A stretch of 9,313 nucleotides of DNA from Eudoraea sp. (GTDB lineage Bacteria; Bacteroidota; Bacteroidia; Flavobacteriales; Flavobacteriaceae): the NCBI GenBank assembly GCA_013042125.1, contig JABDQS010000114.1, forward strand, positions 1 through 9,313. The letters run 5' to 3'. Shown here one piece after another: positions 1-6,451 of the stretch; position 1 is the first letter of the stretch; the number at the start of each line of letters is the position of its first letter. Position numbers and translations under genes: made by a program. The notes beneath the pieces were generated by a model that searched no databases, was not told the DNA's origin, and saw only the letters and a list, made by a program, of their open reading frames with translations.

Positions 1-732
1 TTATTCGAAATACGAAAGTAATTCCTTTTTCCTGGAAGCTGACACTATTAACTCTTTACCATTCGAAATAATGACACTGCCCCCCTTGCCTTTTCTGTAC
101 TTTACTACCTCATTGATATTTACCAGAAAAGATTTATGAATACGTACAAAATGAAATTCTGTGAGTGATTCCTCAAAATATTTCAGGGTCTTACTCACCA
201 GTATCTTTTTATCAGCCAAAAAAATCTCGGTATAATTATCATCTGCTTTACAATACAAAATATCTGATACATTCAGTACCTGAAAACCATCTAACTGAGG
301 TAATGTGATCTTACCTTCTGCTTTCTTTAGAGAAGAAGATAAGATCCGATCTTGTAAGAGATCTTCCTTCGAAATGATCTCCTCAACATAAGCTACTGCA
401 TTAATTAGCTCATCTATATTTATAGGTTTCATAAGATAATAAGCGGCATGCTGATTAAGTGCCTCAATGGCATACTGGTTATAGGCAGTCACAAATACTG
501 TTTCGAAATCCCTGTCCGGTAACTCTTCCAGCAGGTCAAAAGCATTTCCAAATGGCATTTCAACATCCAAAAACACCAAATTTGGCTTTTCACTTTTAAT
601 AAGAGCAATACCATCTGAAACGGTCCCTGCTTCACCGATAATAGTTACTTCGCTACAATAGGCTCTGATATAATTCCGGAGAATTTCCCTGCTGCTAACC
701 TCATCATCGATAATGACAGCCCGTAACTTCAT
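1..732 (-). CDS. LytTR-family response regulator (LytR/AlgR type)
   Basis: This is a cytoplasmic DNA-binding response regulator of 243 residues. The N-terminal receiver domain (about residues 3-118) shows the acidic pair D9/D10 in the motif IIDDE, the likely phospho-acceptor D56 in FLDVEMP, T82 in FVTAYN and K102 in LMKP. The C-terminal LytTR domain (about 140-240) shows the family signatures ILYCKADDNYTEI and FVRIHKSFLVN. The length is normal for the family and the gene is complete, with its TAA at the very edge of the window. It lies directly downstream of the sensor kinase gene: the kinase TAA and this ATG share one base (TAATG), which points to translational coupling and a cognate pair. 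Bacteroidota LytTR regulators paired with LytS-like kinases are common, but their targets are rarely predictable from sequence, and I cannot name the regulon. Confidence 0.95.
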   Translation of the reverse strand: MKLRAVIIDDEVSSREILRNYIRAYCSEVTIIGEAGTVSDGIALIKSEKPNLVFLDVEMPFGNAFDLLEELPDRDFETVFVTAYNQYAIEALNQHAAYYLMKPINIDELINAVAYVEEIISKEDLLQDRILSSSLKKAEGKITLPQLDGFQVLNVSDILYCKADDNYTEIFLADKKILVSKTLKYFEESLTEFHFVRIHKSFLVNINEVVKYRKGKGGSVIISNGKELIVSASRKKELLSYFE

Positions 733-2675
733 TAGCCTTTATTTATTGTTAAGATCACTTGGGTTCCTGAACCGTTCTCATTGAGGTCCTTGATCACTAC
801 CCTAATATTATGTTTGTACATATCATTCAAAATGGCAATTCGTTCTTTAATATTCCGCATGGCCGTAGACCGTTGTTTTTTCTGATGTTGCGTTTTTAAT
901 GCGGCCGACCTCTTTCTGCCTATACCATTATCTTCTATGCAAATCTCCAGGCTATCTGGGCCATTCTGTGAAATATGTATTTTTAGCAACCCCTTAGATT
1001 CTCTATAGCGAAGTCCATGCCAAATAGCATTTTCTATGTAGGGCTGTAACAGCATTGGAGGTATATTGTAGGCCTCCCTGTTTATAGAATCATCCACTTC
1101 AAAGGTGTATGTAAATTTATCCGGAAACCTGGAATGCTCCAGTTTCAGATATAGTTCCAGTAATTCTATCTCCTTATTAAGCGCAATAAAATCCTCTTCA
1201 GAATTTTCAAGAACGGTTCGCATAAGGGTTGAAAAATCACTCAAATATCTGTTTGCGCTGCGTTCGTCATGTTTGGAAATATAATTGTTGACCGAATTAA
1301 GGGCATTAAATATGAAATGAGGATTCATCTGGGATCTTAGCGATTTTAATGCTAAGAGGTTGTTGGCCAGTTTTTGTTTTTGAGTACTCCGATAGAAAAA
1401 GAATGCCGCCAATGACATAAAGAACATACCAAATATTAAGGAATAAATTATCCACAACTGCCGTTTGTTACTTTCTACCGTCAACTGCTGTTCTGCCAGG
1501 GCAAGATCGTATTTACTCTGAGACAATTCCCGCTCTTGCTCCAGTCCCGAAATACGATTCTGGGTTGCTGCAATTTCCCGATTTAGCCGGGCTGCACGTG
1601 CTATTTCCTGCTCTTTCCTAACGTACAAGGTATCCACAACCGCAACATACTTCTGATAGGTTTCCAGCGCCCGGTCAAAATCACCTTGCCTGCTGTATAC
1701 TTCAGACAATTTCTTTGTTGCATCTTTCTGAACAAGCAGATCTTCTTCACGGTCTGCGGTTGCTATACTCTGTTCTAAATATGGAACAGCCTCGTCATAT
1801 TTATCCTGAGCTATATAGGCATTAGCAATTTTGTAGTTGATGCGCTGGCTAGTTATAGTGTCAGCACTTTTTTGAGCACCAAGTTTCTGACCAGCCGGAG
1901 CTTCAATTTGCTGCATTTCCTGTAAGCTGCTTTTCCGTAGCTGTATCTCATCATCATACTGACTTCTTTTATTTAGAAAATCTGCTACCTTCTCTTTTTC
2001 CTGAATTGCTCTTTGCGGCGTCTGTTTCTTGGCCTCCCTTAAAGAATTATCATAATAAGCATTAGCTTCTTCCAAACGATTAATACGGGCATAAGCATCC
2101 GCAATTTTCGAATTTAGATCAGGGATCTTTGGACTGATCTGGTTTTTAGTCGCAATCTTTAATCCTTCCTGATAATATGCCACTGCCTTATTGGTATCAT
2201 CCATTCCCGAATGGGCATTTCCTAAATTTTCATAAATTTCCACGCGTTGATATGGCACAAGAGTGGTGTTTTTCTCAAGGGGGCCTAAGATTTCTATCAC
2301 CTCTTCCCATTTGCCGTTTACTATATAAACTTTTCCTAAAGCTATAGCTGTGGCGCTGCTGTAGTACGCTTCAAGGGCATCCTTATAATTGGTAATTGCC
2401 AGGTCTAACTGCCCATAGTACTTGTACACCTCTGCCAATTCAAAAAGAGATGAGGACAATTCCTTTTTATTTCCCCTTTTTCCCAGTTCGGCAATAGAAC
2501 TGGCGATGTAATCTATACTTTTTTCAATATTGGTCGATCTAAACATTCTGGCCGAATCCAGATACGCTTTATGCCTGGTAATACTGCTAAGTTCCTTCCT
2601 CTGCTCCTGTGACTGGGAGTAGGCATTAAAAACAAGCAGGAGCATGGTGATCACAATAAGAGATTTCACTCGCAT
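732..2675 (-). CDS. TPR-containing LytS-type sensor histidine kinase
   Basis: This is an inner-membrane sensor kinase of 647 residues, presumed to phosphorylate the LytTR regulator that follows it. An N-terminal signal sequence (about 1-20, hydrophobic core IVITMLLLVF) is followed by a long alpha-helical region with several tetratricopeptide repeats (about 75-350; for example around 150-175 and 280-345). A charged coiled coil (355-403) leads to one transmembrane segment (about 407-428), which places the TPRs in the periplasm. The His_kinase domain has the phospho-acceptor H453 in QMNPHFIFNALN. The HATPase part shows the N box QPYIENAIWHGL (544-555), the G1 box EDNGIG (581-586) and the glycine-rich motif NGSGTQV. 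All key residues are present, so an active kinase is expected. Periplasmic TPRs suggest that it senses a protein or peptide, but the signal is unknown. No convincing TAnnTTTG promoter is visible upstream. Confidence 0.94.
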   Translation of the reverse strand: MRVKSLIVITMLLLVFNAYSQSQEQRKELSSITRHKAYLDSARMFRSTNIEKSIDYIASSIAELGKRGNKKELSSSLFELAEVYKYYGQLDLAITNYKDALEAYYSSATAIALGKVYIVNGKWEEVIEILGPLEKNTTLVPYQRVEIYENLGNAHSGMDDTNKAVAYYQEGLKIATKNQISPKIPDLNSKIADAYARINRLEEANAYYDNSLREAKKQTPQRAIQEKEKVADFLNKRSQYDDEIQLRKSSLQEMQQIEAPAGQKLGAQKSADTITSQRINYKIANAYIAQDKYDEAVPYLEQSIATADREEDLLVQKDATKKLSEVYSRQGDFDRALETYQKYVAVVDTLYVRKEQEIARAARLNREIAATQNRISGLEQERELSQSKYDLALAEQQLTVESNKRQLWIIYSLIFGMFFMSLAAFFFYRSTQKQKLANNLLALKSLRSQMNPHFIFNALNSVNNYISKHDERSANRYLSDFSTLMRTVLENSEEDFIALNKEIELLELYLKLEHSRFPDKFTYTFEVDDSINREAYNIPPMLLQPYIENAIWHGLRYRESKGLLKIHISQNGPDSLEICIEDNGIGRKRSAALKTQHQKKQRSTAMRNIKERIAILNDMYKHNIRVVIKDLNENGSGTQVILTINKG

Positions 2676-2787
2676 GATTCATATTATTAGGATAAACTTA
2701 GTCCATTTGAATCGTTTTAGAAAATGGTCTTTGCACTGATCACTGTAATAAAAACCTGCTTTATTGCACTTCCCGAAAGCAACTGAC

Positions 2788-2817
2788 CTGTTCCCTAATT
2801 CAGATGTACTGTTCACT
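2788..2817. promoter_or_regulatory. 21-bp-phased direct repeat, possible LytTR regulator site
   Basis: CTGTTCCCT (2788-2796) and CTGTTCACT (2809-2817) match at 8 of 9 positions. Their starts are 21 bases apart, so 9-bp boxes are separated by 12 bp, two helical turns. LytTR-domain regulators such as AgrA and ComE are known to bind two 9-bp direct repeats with a 12-13 bp spacer and a GTT core, and both copies here contain GTT. The pair sits in the divergent spacer between the kinase/regulator operon and the VWA gene. The flanking bases fit the published LytTR consensus only partly, so assigning it as an operator is an inference. Confidence 0.3.
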
Positions 2818-2889
2818 CATTGCCGGTTTTTTAAAAAAAAGTTGCACCGTACTTTTCACCTATTATCATAACCCTTTAAATAAAAAGAA

Positions 2890-4065
2890 ATGAAAAAGTA
2901 TGCCCACAAAACAATGATGCTCTTGTTAATTCTATTCGTAGGAACAAGTTTTGCTCATAATGAAAGATCTGAAGAAAGTTTTACACCTGTAGGTCTGCAG
3001 ACCAAGCCGGAATCTATAAAATATTCCAGGCAGCCCGTAGTGAAAATCGCCTTGTTATTAGATACCAGTAACAGTATGGACGGATTAATAAATCAGGCTA
3101 AGTCACAACTATGGGACATAGTTAACCAATTTGCATATGCGAAATGTGGAAATGATAGTCGACCCGGCTTACAAATAGCTCTTTACCAGTATGGTAACGA
3201 TGATCTTGCCTCTCAGGAAGGTTATGTACAGCAAGTACTTGGATTTAGCAGTGACCTGGATGAGATATCAGAAAAGTTATTCTCATTAACTACCAATGGG
3301 GGCGAAGAATTTTGTGGACAGGTTATCCACCAGTCTCTCCTGCAATTAAAATGGGGTAAAAATCCGGACGATCTAAAAATGATATTCATTGCAGGCAATG
3401 AACCTTTTACACAAGGGAGAAAGGATTTTAGGGAGTCTGTTTTAAATGCCAAAGAGAAGGATATTGTAGTGAACACCATTTTTTGTGGCAGTTACACACA
3501 GGGTGTCAACACACATTGGCAAGAAGGAGCGCTACTTGCAGGAGGAGAATATATGGCCATTGATCACAACAGACAGGTTGTTCATATTAAAACACCTTAT
3601 GATAAAATTATCATTAAGCTGAACGCCCAATTAAATAACACTTACATCTCCTACGGAACCAAAGGCACTCATCGTATAGCGCAGCAGAGAACACAGGATG
3701 CACAAGCCATGGAAATGGAAGAAGTTGTGGCCGTAAAACGCGCCGTTAGTAAAAGTTCCGGGTATTACAACAATGCCGAATGGGACCTTGTAGATGCCTC
3801 TGCTAAAGATGATTTTGACCTGGGGAAAGTTAAAAAGGAAACCTTACCGGCATCCCTGAAAGGGAAATCAGACCAACAGATAAAGAAGCACCTGGCTGAA
3901 AAGAAAGCTGAACGCCAGAGTGTGCAGAAGGAAATACAACAGGCGAATGCGAAACGTGAGGCTTATCTTGCGAAGCAGCAAAAAAACGAAACCGGAGAAT
4001 TGGAACAGGCCATGTTACAAGCAATTAGGAAACAAGCTGCTAAAAAAGATCTCTATTGGGAGTAA
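2890..4065 (+). CDS. Secreted von Willebrand factor A (VWA) domain protein
   Basis: The product has 391 residues and is probably periplasmic or exported. A signal peptide (about 1-22, core MMLLLILFVG, likely cleavage after SFA) precedes a VWA domain (about 50-245). The metal-binding (MIDAS) motif D58-T-S60-N-S62 is intact, and the Thr of the second motif is T134 or T135 in LTTNGGEEF. The usual third-motif Asp is absent; the aligned stretch is FIAGNEPF, where E171 may substitute. Three cysteines (C86, C142, C199) could form a disulfide in the periplasm. The C-terminal third (about 315-391) is very rich in Lys, Glu and Gln and is probably a long helix or coiled coil. VWA domains usually mediate protein-protein contacts. 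No partner gene (such as a MoxR ATPase) is adjacent, so the role is unknown. It is monocistronic, with its own terminator. Confidence 0.88.
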   Translation: MKKYAHKTMMLLLILFVGTSFAHNERSEESFTPVGLQTKPESIKYSRQPVVKIALLLDTSNSMDGLINQAKSQLWDIVNQFAYAKCGNDSRPGLQIALYQYGNDDLASQEGYVQQVLGFSSDLDEISEKLFSLTTNGGEEFCGQVIHQSLLQLKWGKNPDDLKMIFIAGNEPFTQGRKDFRESVLNAKEKDIVVNTIFCGSYTQGVNTHWQEGALLAGGEYMAIDHNRQVVHIKTPYDKIIIKLNAQLNNTYISYGTKGTHRIAQQRTQDAQAMEMEEVVAVKRAVSKSSGYYNNAEWDLVDASAKDDFDLGKVKKETLPASLKGKSDQQIKKHLAEKKAERQSVQKEIQQANAKREAYLAKQQKNETGELEQAMLQAIRKQAAKKDLYWE

Positions 4066-4088
4066 AATTTCGAATAGTCAATTTACAG

Positions 4089-4119
4089 GACCTCAAAGTA
4101 TATTTTGGGGTCTTTTTTT
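4089..4119 (+). terminator. Rho-independent terminator of the VWA gene
   Basis: A 9-bp stem (GACCTCAAA 4089-4097 with TTTGGGGTC 4104-4112, including one T-G pair) encloses a 6-base loop and is followed by seven Ts (4113-4119). It begins 23 bases after the VWA stop codon. The T tract runs into the stop codon of the converging porP-like gene (4118-4120). Read on the minus strand, the hairpin has no T tract after it, so it should act mainly on plus-strand transcription. Confidence 0.85.
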
Positions 4120-5113
4120 AATTAGCAGCAGGACAAAAACAGTCGAATCTGTTTTGACGTTCCGGACCAAAATCGTACCCAAGGGTGATCTGGTGGAAAC
4201 CACCGTTATCAAAACGGATGTCCCCATTCTGATATGAATAATTATAGGAGAACATAAAGCGGTTATAATTAAATCCGACTATGGGAGTAAACAATTGTAA
4301 ACGTTGCTCTCCGAACTGTCCGTTAGCCTGGTACTGAGCCCCGTCAAAACTCCTGCGATAAGATAGTCCGGCCCATACCGTTCCAAAAGAAACGTCTTTG
4401 TATACCTTGGCATTTATATCTACGGTTTCTTCCTCGGTAAATTCCGTGATCTGAAATAATACAGAGGGTTCAACCCGCCATTCAGTCTTTCCGAAAATAT
4501 AACCTACAGAAAACAAATATCGTCTGAGATTATCAAATTCGATGGCAGTATACAGGTCTCTCCCACTTCCCAATGCATTTAAGAGGGTAGCATGGGCATA
4601 GAATTCCATATAATTATAAGACATTCCAAAATCTACATTAAAATACCCTACGCTATTTCTCGCCCCAGAAATAATAGGATCAGGGATAACCGACCTGAAT
4701 TCGGTTTCATCCAGGCTACTGAGTATAAAACCCGCACTGAGTCCAAAGGACAACTGATTTAGTACCCTGATATCTTCCCCAAACTGCAAATGATGCGCGT
4801 AGGTACCTTTAAGTCCGGTTTGTGAGTGATAACCATTGGCGTCATTGAATAAGATGACCCCTACCCCACTTGGGCTATCCCCTAACCTCCAGTTAACACT
4901 TAAAGTCTGCAAATTGGGTGCTTCATCTACATTAAACCACTGTTTCCTGGCCGTAAGCCGTATTTTCCCGCCAAGCCCGATACCTGCCATAGATGGGTGT
5001 ACCAGATAGTAATTGTCTGATAAATAATCAAAATATACAGGGATGCCCTCTTGTGCATTAGTACTACTAATGAAGCCGAGGCAGGCGAGTAAAATAAAGA
5101 AGAGTTTTCTCAT
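4118..5113 (-). CDS. PorP/SprF family type IX secretion outer-membrane protein
   Basis: This is a predicted outer-membrane beta-barrel protein of 331 residues. It has a signal peptide (about 1-20, cleavage near STNA-Q), followed by the family's N-terminal region with HPSMAG (37-42, the counterpart of the common NPAxxG), then RKQW around 56-59. Alternating aromatic/polar strands run throughout. The C-terminal end, RFDCFCPAAN, matches the cysteine-containing tail typical of the family. Length is normal. PorP/SprF proteins work with the type IX secretion system and gliding machinery. In Flavobacterium johnsoniae, SprF is needed to put the adhesin SprB on the surface, and such genes usually lie just downstream of a large adhesin gene. 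Here there is no adhesin or other T9SS gene nearby: the gene has its own upstream promoter-like site and converges on the VWA gene. The substrate is unknown. Confidence 0.9.
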   Translation of the reverse strand: MRKLFFILLACLGFISSTNAQEGIPVYFDYLSDNYYLVHPSMAGIGLGGKIRLTARKQWFNVDEAPNLQTLSVNWRLGDSPSGVGVILFNDANGYHSQTGLKGTYAHHLQFGEDIRVLNQLSFGLSAGFILSSLDETEFRSVIPDPIISGARNSVGYFNVDFGMSYNYMEFYAHATLLNALGSGRDLYTAIEFDNLRRYLFSVGYIFGKTEWRVEPSVLFQITEFTEEETVDINAKVYKDVSFGTVWAGLSYRRSFDGAQYQANGQFGEQRLQLFTPIVGFNYNRFMFSYNYSYQNGDIRFDNGGFHQITLGYDFGPERQNRFDCFCPAAN

Positions 5114-5145
5114 CTAGGATGGGACAAGTTGAATGGCTATATGTT

Positions 5146-5176
5146 CAAATATAATGTATAACGGCTTAAAGCGAAC
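5146..5176 (-). promoter_or_regulatory. Likely promoter of the porP-like gene
   Basis: Read on the minus strand, TATATTTG (5153-5146) matches the Bacteroidota -7 consensus TAnnTTTG exactly. It lies 32 bases upstream of the ATG at 5113. The -33 position carries only a weak TTCG (5176-5173) rather than a clean TTG, so the call rests mainly on the -7 box and on its position. Confidence 0.5.
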
Positions 5177-5188
5177 ATTATTATATAC

Positions 5189-5218
5189 TTGATAGCTTGA
5201 AAAATGGTTGTATTTTTG
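5189..5218 (+). promoter_or_regulatory. Promoter of the NifU-family gene; decides its start codon
   Basis: TTG (5189-5191), a 19-base spacer and TATTTTTG (5211-5218) match the flavobacterial -33/-7 promoter (TTG ... TAnnTTTG). Transcription should start around 5223-5226. An ATG at 5204 lies inside this promoter and would not be transcribed, so the ATG at 5234 is the start codon, with a leader of about ten bases. Confidence 0.7.
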
Positions 5219-5233
5219 CACAAAACAGACAGC

Positions 5234-5812
5234 ATGAAAGAGTATGTAATTACCGTGAAGGAGACCAATAGCCCGGCTATCTTAAAATTTGAGGCCAATC
5301 AATTTCTTACAACCAATACCAATTACGAGTTCAAAAATATAGACGAGGCCAAATCTTCACCCCTGGCACAGCAACTTTTCCATCTTCCATTTGTAAAGAC
5401 AGTTTACATTTCGGGTAATTTCATTGCCTTAGAGCGTTTTGATATTGTTGCATGGGAGGATGTGCAAAATGAAGTTGCCCAGCAACTGGTAGAATACCTT
5501 AATTCGGGTGCCCCTGTGATCCTCGAGGAGGTTCCGGCAACTAAGGTGGCTATTACACTCTATGCAGAGGTAACTCCCAATCCATCTGTTATGAAATTTG
5601 TAGCCAATAAGAAATTGGTTCCTGCTACTTTTGAATTCAAAAATATTGATGAAGCCAAAGATTCTGAATTGGCAAAAGCATTATTTCATTTACCATTTGT
5701 AAAAGAGGTTTTTATGGATGAGAATTACATTTCGGTCACAAAATTCGAAGTTGCTGATTGGAATGATATAACGATGGAACTCCGGGAAATGATCCGTACT
5801 CATATTGCGGAT
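5234..5812 (+). repeat. Internal tandem duplication of the Nfu N-domain (protein level)
   Basis: The stretch coding from 5321 (NYEFKNIDEAK...) reappears from 5627 (TFEFKNIDEAK...), an offset of 306 bases or 102 codons, with a one-residue indel just before it. Shared blocks include FKNIDEAK, LFHLPFVK, the ANxx turn and the xxWxDxxxE segment. The DNA of the two copies has diverged clearly, so this is an old domain duplication rather than a recent repeat. Confidence 0.85.
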
Positions 5813-6136
5813 GGAAAAGAAATTGTATCAGCACAGGCTGAGACTACCCAAAGCAATAACGTGCCCGCTAAACAGGCTGCAATTATCGCTGATGATGAAA
5901 CCTCGCAACAGATCATCCAGATCCTGGAAGAATATGTAAAACCGGCCGTTGCCATGGATGGGGGAAACATTCTCTTTCAATCATATGATGAGGATCAAAA
6001 GACCGTAAACGTTATCTTACAGGGTGCCTGTAGTGGTTGCCCTTCTTCTACCTTTACCCTAAAAAACGGTATAGAGACCATGCTGAAAAATATGATGGGA
6101 GATAAGGTGAATGAAGTCGTTGCCATCAACGGGTAA
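5234..6136 (+). CDS. NifU/Nfu-type Fe-S cluster carrier with tandem N-domains
   Basis: This is a cytoplasmic scaffold or carrier protein that should hold an Fe-S cluster and deliver it to client enzymes. With the start at 5234 it has 300 residues. There are two tandem Nfu N-terminal domains (about 1-92 and 104-193), each with FKNIDEAK and LFHLPFVK. A polar linker (about 200-218) leads to the C-terminal NifU domain (about 220-300), with MDGGNI and the cluster-binding motif C266-SG-C269. The second N-domain keeps the canonical TPNP...MKF signature; the first has NSPAILKF, so TPNP is lost. An upstream in-frame ATG at 5204 is rejected because it falls within the promoter and adds ten residues that do not resemble the family start. 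The gene has its own promoter, diverges from the porP-like gene, and is followed by the dodecin gene after a 69-base gap. No other Fe-S assembly genes are present. Confidence 0.93.
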   Translation: MKEYVITVKETNSPAILKFEANQFLTTNTNYEFKNIDEAKSSPLAQQLFHLPFVKTVYISGNFIALERFDIVAWEDVQNEVAQQLVEYLNSGAPVILEEVPATKVAITLYAEVTPNPSVMKFVANKKLVPATFEFKNIDEAKDSELAKALFHLPFVKEVFMDENYISVTKFEVADWNDITMELREMIRTHIADGKEIVSAQAETTQSNNVPAKQAAIIADDETSQQIIQILEEYVKPAVAMDGGNILFQSYDEDQKTVNVILQGACSGCPSSTFTLKNGIETMLKNMMGDKVNEVVAING

Positions 6137-6150
6137 TACCTCCCTGAATA

Positions 6151-6182
6151 TTTGCAATTTCTTCAAATTCTTCGGACCTTTA
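6151..6182 (+). promoter_or_regulatory. Weak candidate promoter for the dodecin gene
   Basis: TTTG (6151-6154) is followed after 20 bases by GACCTTTA (6175-6182), which matches 4 of the 6 defined positions of TAnnTTTG (8-base box, 2 mismatches). Spacing and distance to the ATG (24 bases) are right, but the -7 box is poor. Read-through from the NifU-family gene is an equally good explanation, since no terminator is seen between them. Confidence 0.3.
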
Positions 6183-6205
6183 AAAGAACCTAAAATGTAA
6201 TTATT

Positions 6206-6406
6206 ATGGCAATTTTAAAAGTAATAGAAGTACTGGCAAATTCTAGTGAAAGCTGGGAAGACGCCACCCAAAAAGCAGTTGCTAACGCCTCCAAATCGGT
6301 AAAAAATATTCGTTCTGTATATGTGAATGAACAAAGTGCCACCGTAAAGGATGGAAAGGTAGACGACTTTCGGGTAAATGTTAAGATCACTTTCGAAGTG
6401 AAGTAG
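6206..6406 (+). CDS. Dodecin-family small protein lacking flavin-contact residues
   Basis: This complete 66-residue protein has the dodecin pattern: a beta strand (AILKVIEVLANSS), a helix beginning SWEDATQKAV (16-25), then two antiparallel strands ending in VKITFEVK. Dodecins form hollow 12-subunit shells, and the characterised members bind and store flavins. By alignment from memory with the Halobacterium and Mycobacterium proteins, the flavin-stacking Trp (W36 of H. salinarum dodecin) corresponds to S37 here. The conserved Gln (Q55) corresponds to the Arg in DDFRVNV. The fold call is firm, but flavin binding should not be assumed. The ATG at 6206 gives the standard family start. An ATG immediately followed by TAA (6195-6200) lies five bases upstream. 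A strong terminator follows 17 bases after the stop. Confidence 0.9.
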   Translation: MAILKVIEVLANSSESWEDATQKAVANASKSVKNIRSVYVNEQSATVKDGKVDDFRVNVKITFEVK

Positions 6407-6423
6407 GTCTTCAAAAAGAACAG

Positions 6424-6451
6424 AAAGCACCTTTACGGGTGCTTTTTTTTT
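6424..6451 (+). terminator. Rho-independent terminator of the dodecin gene
   Basis: The perfect 8-bp stem AAAGCACC (6424-6431) with GGTGCTTT (6438-6445) has a 6-base loop (TTTACG) and runs into nine consecutive Ts (6443-6451). It closes the NifU/dodecin stretch and separates it from the next gene, whose presumed promoter begins within the last Ts. Confidence 0.9.

Noticed and set aside
4..509. TTCGAAAT repeated several times in the response-regulator gene
   Set aside because: Copies are irregularly spaced and lie within codons of ordinary protein sequence; they do not form an array or any structured repeat.
2693..2700. TAAGTTTA on the minus strand as a -7 box for the kinase operon
   Set aside because: It misses the final G of TAnnTTTG and no TTG is found about 20 bases upstream, so it is too weak to list as a promoter.
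2731..2847. Hexamer TTGCAC three times (2731, 2764, 2842) in the divergent spacer
   Set aside because: Spacing is irregular (33 and 78 bases), the hexamer is short and the flanks do not match, so chance is sufficient. The 2842 copy could be a -33 element for the VWA gene, but no TAnnTTTG follows at the right distance.
3222..4024. Minus-strand frames of 85 and 64 codons inside the VWA gene
   Set aside because: They are antisense to a gene with a clear signal peptide and MIDAS motif and have no promoter or family resemblance.
3920..4237. Plus-strand frame of 105 codons overlapping the end of the VWA gene
   Set aside because: It is another frame of the lysine-rich VWA tail, runs through a strong terminator and into the antisense of the porP-like gene; it has no domain signature.
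6137..6180. Possible hairpin after the NifU-family stop (GAATATTTG with CAAATTC)
   Set aside because: The arms need a two-base bulge, the stem is A/T only and no T tract follows; it is not a credible terminator.
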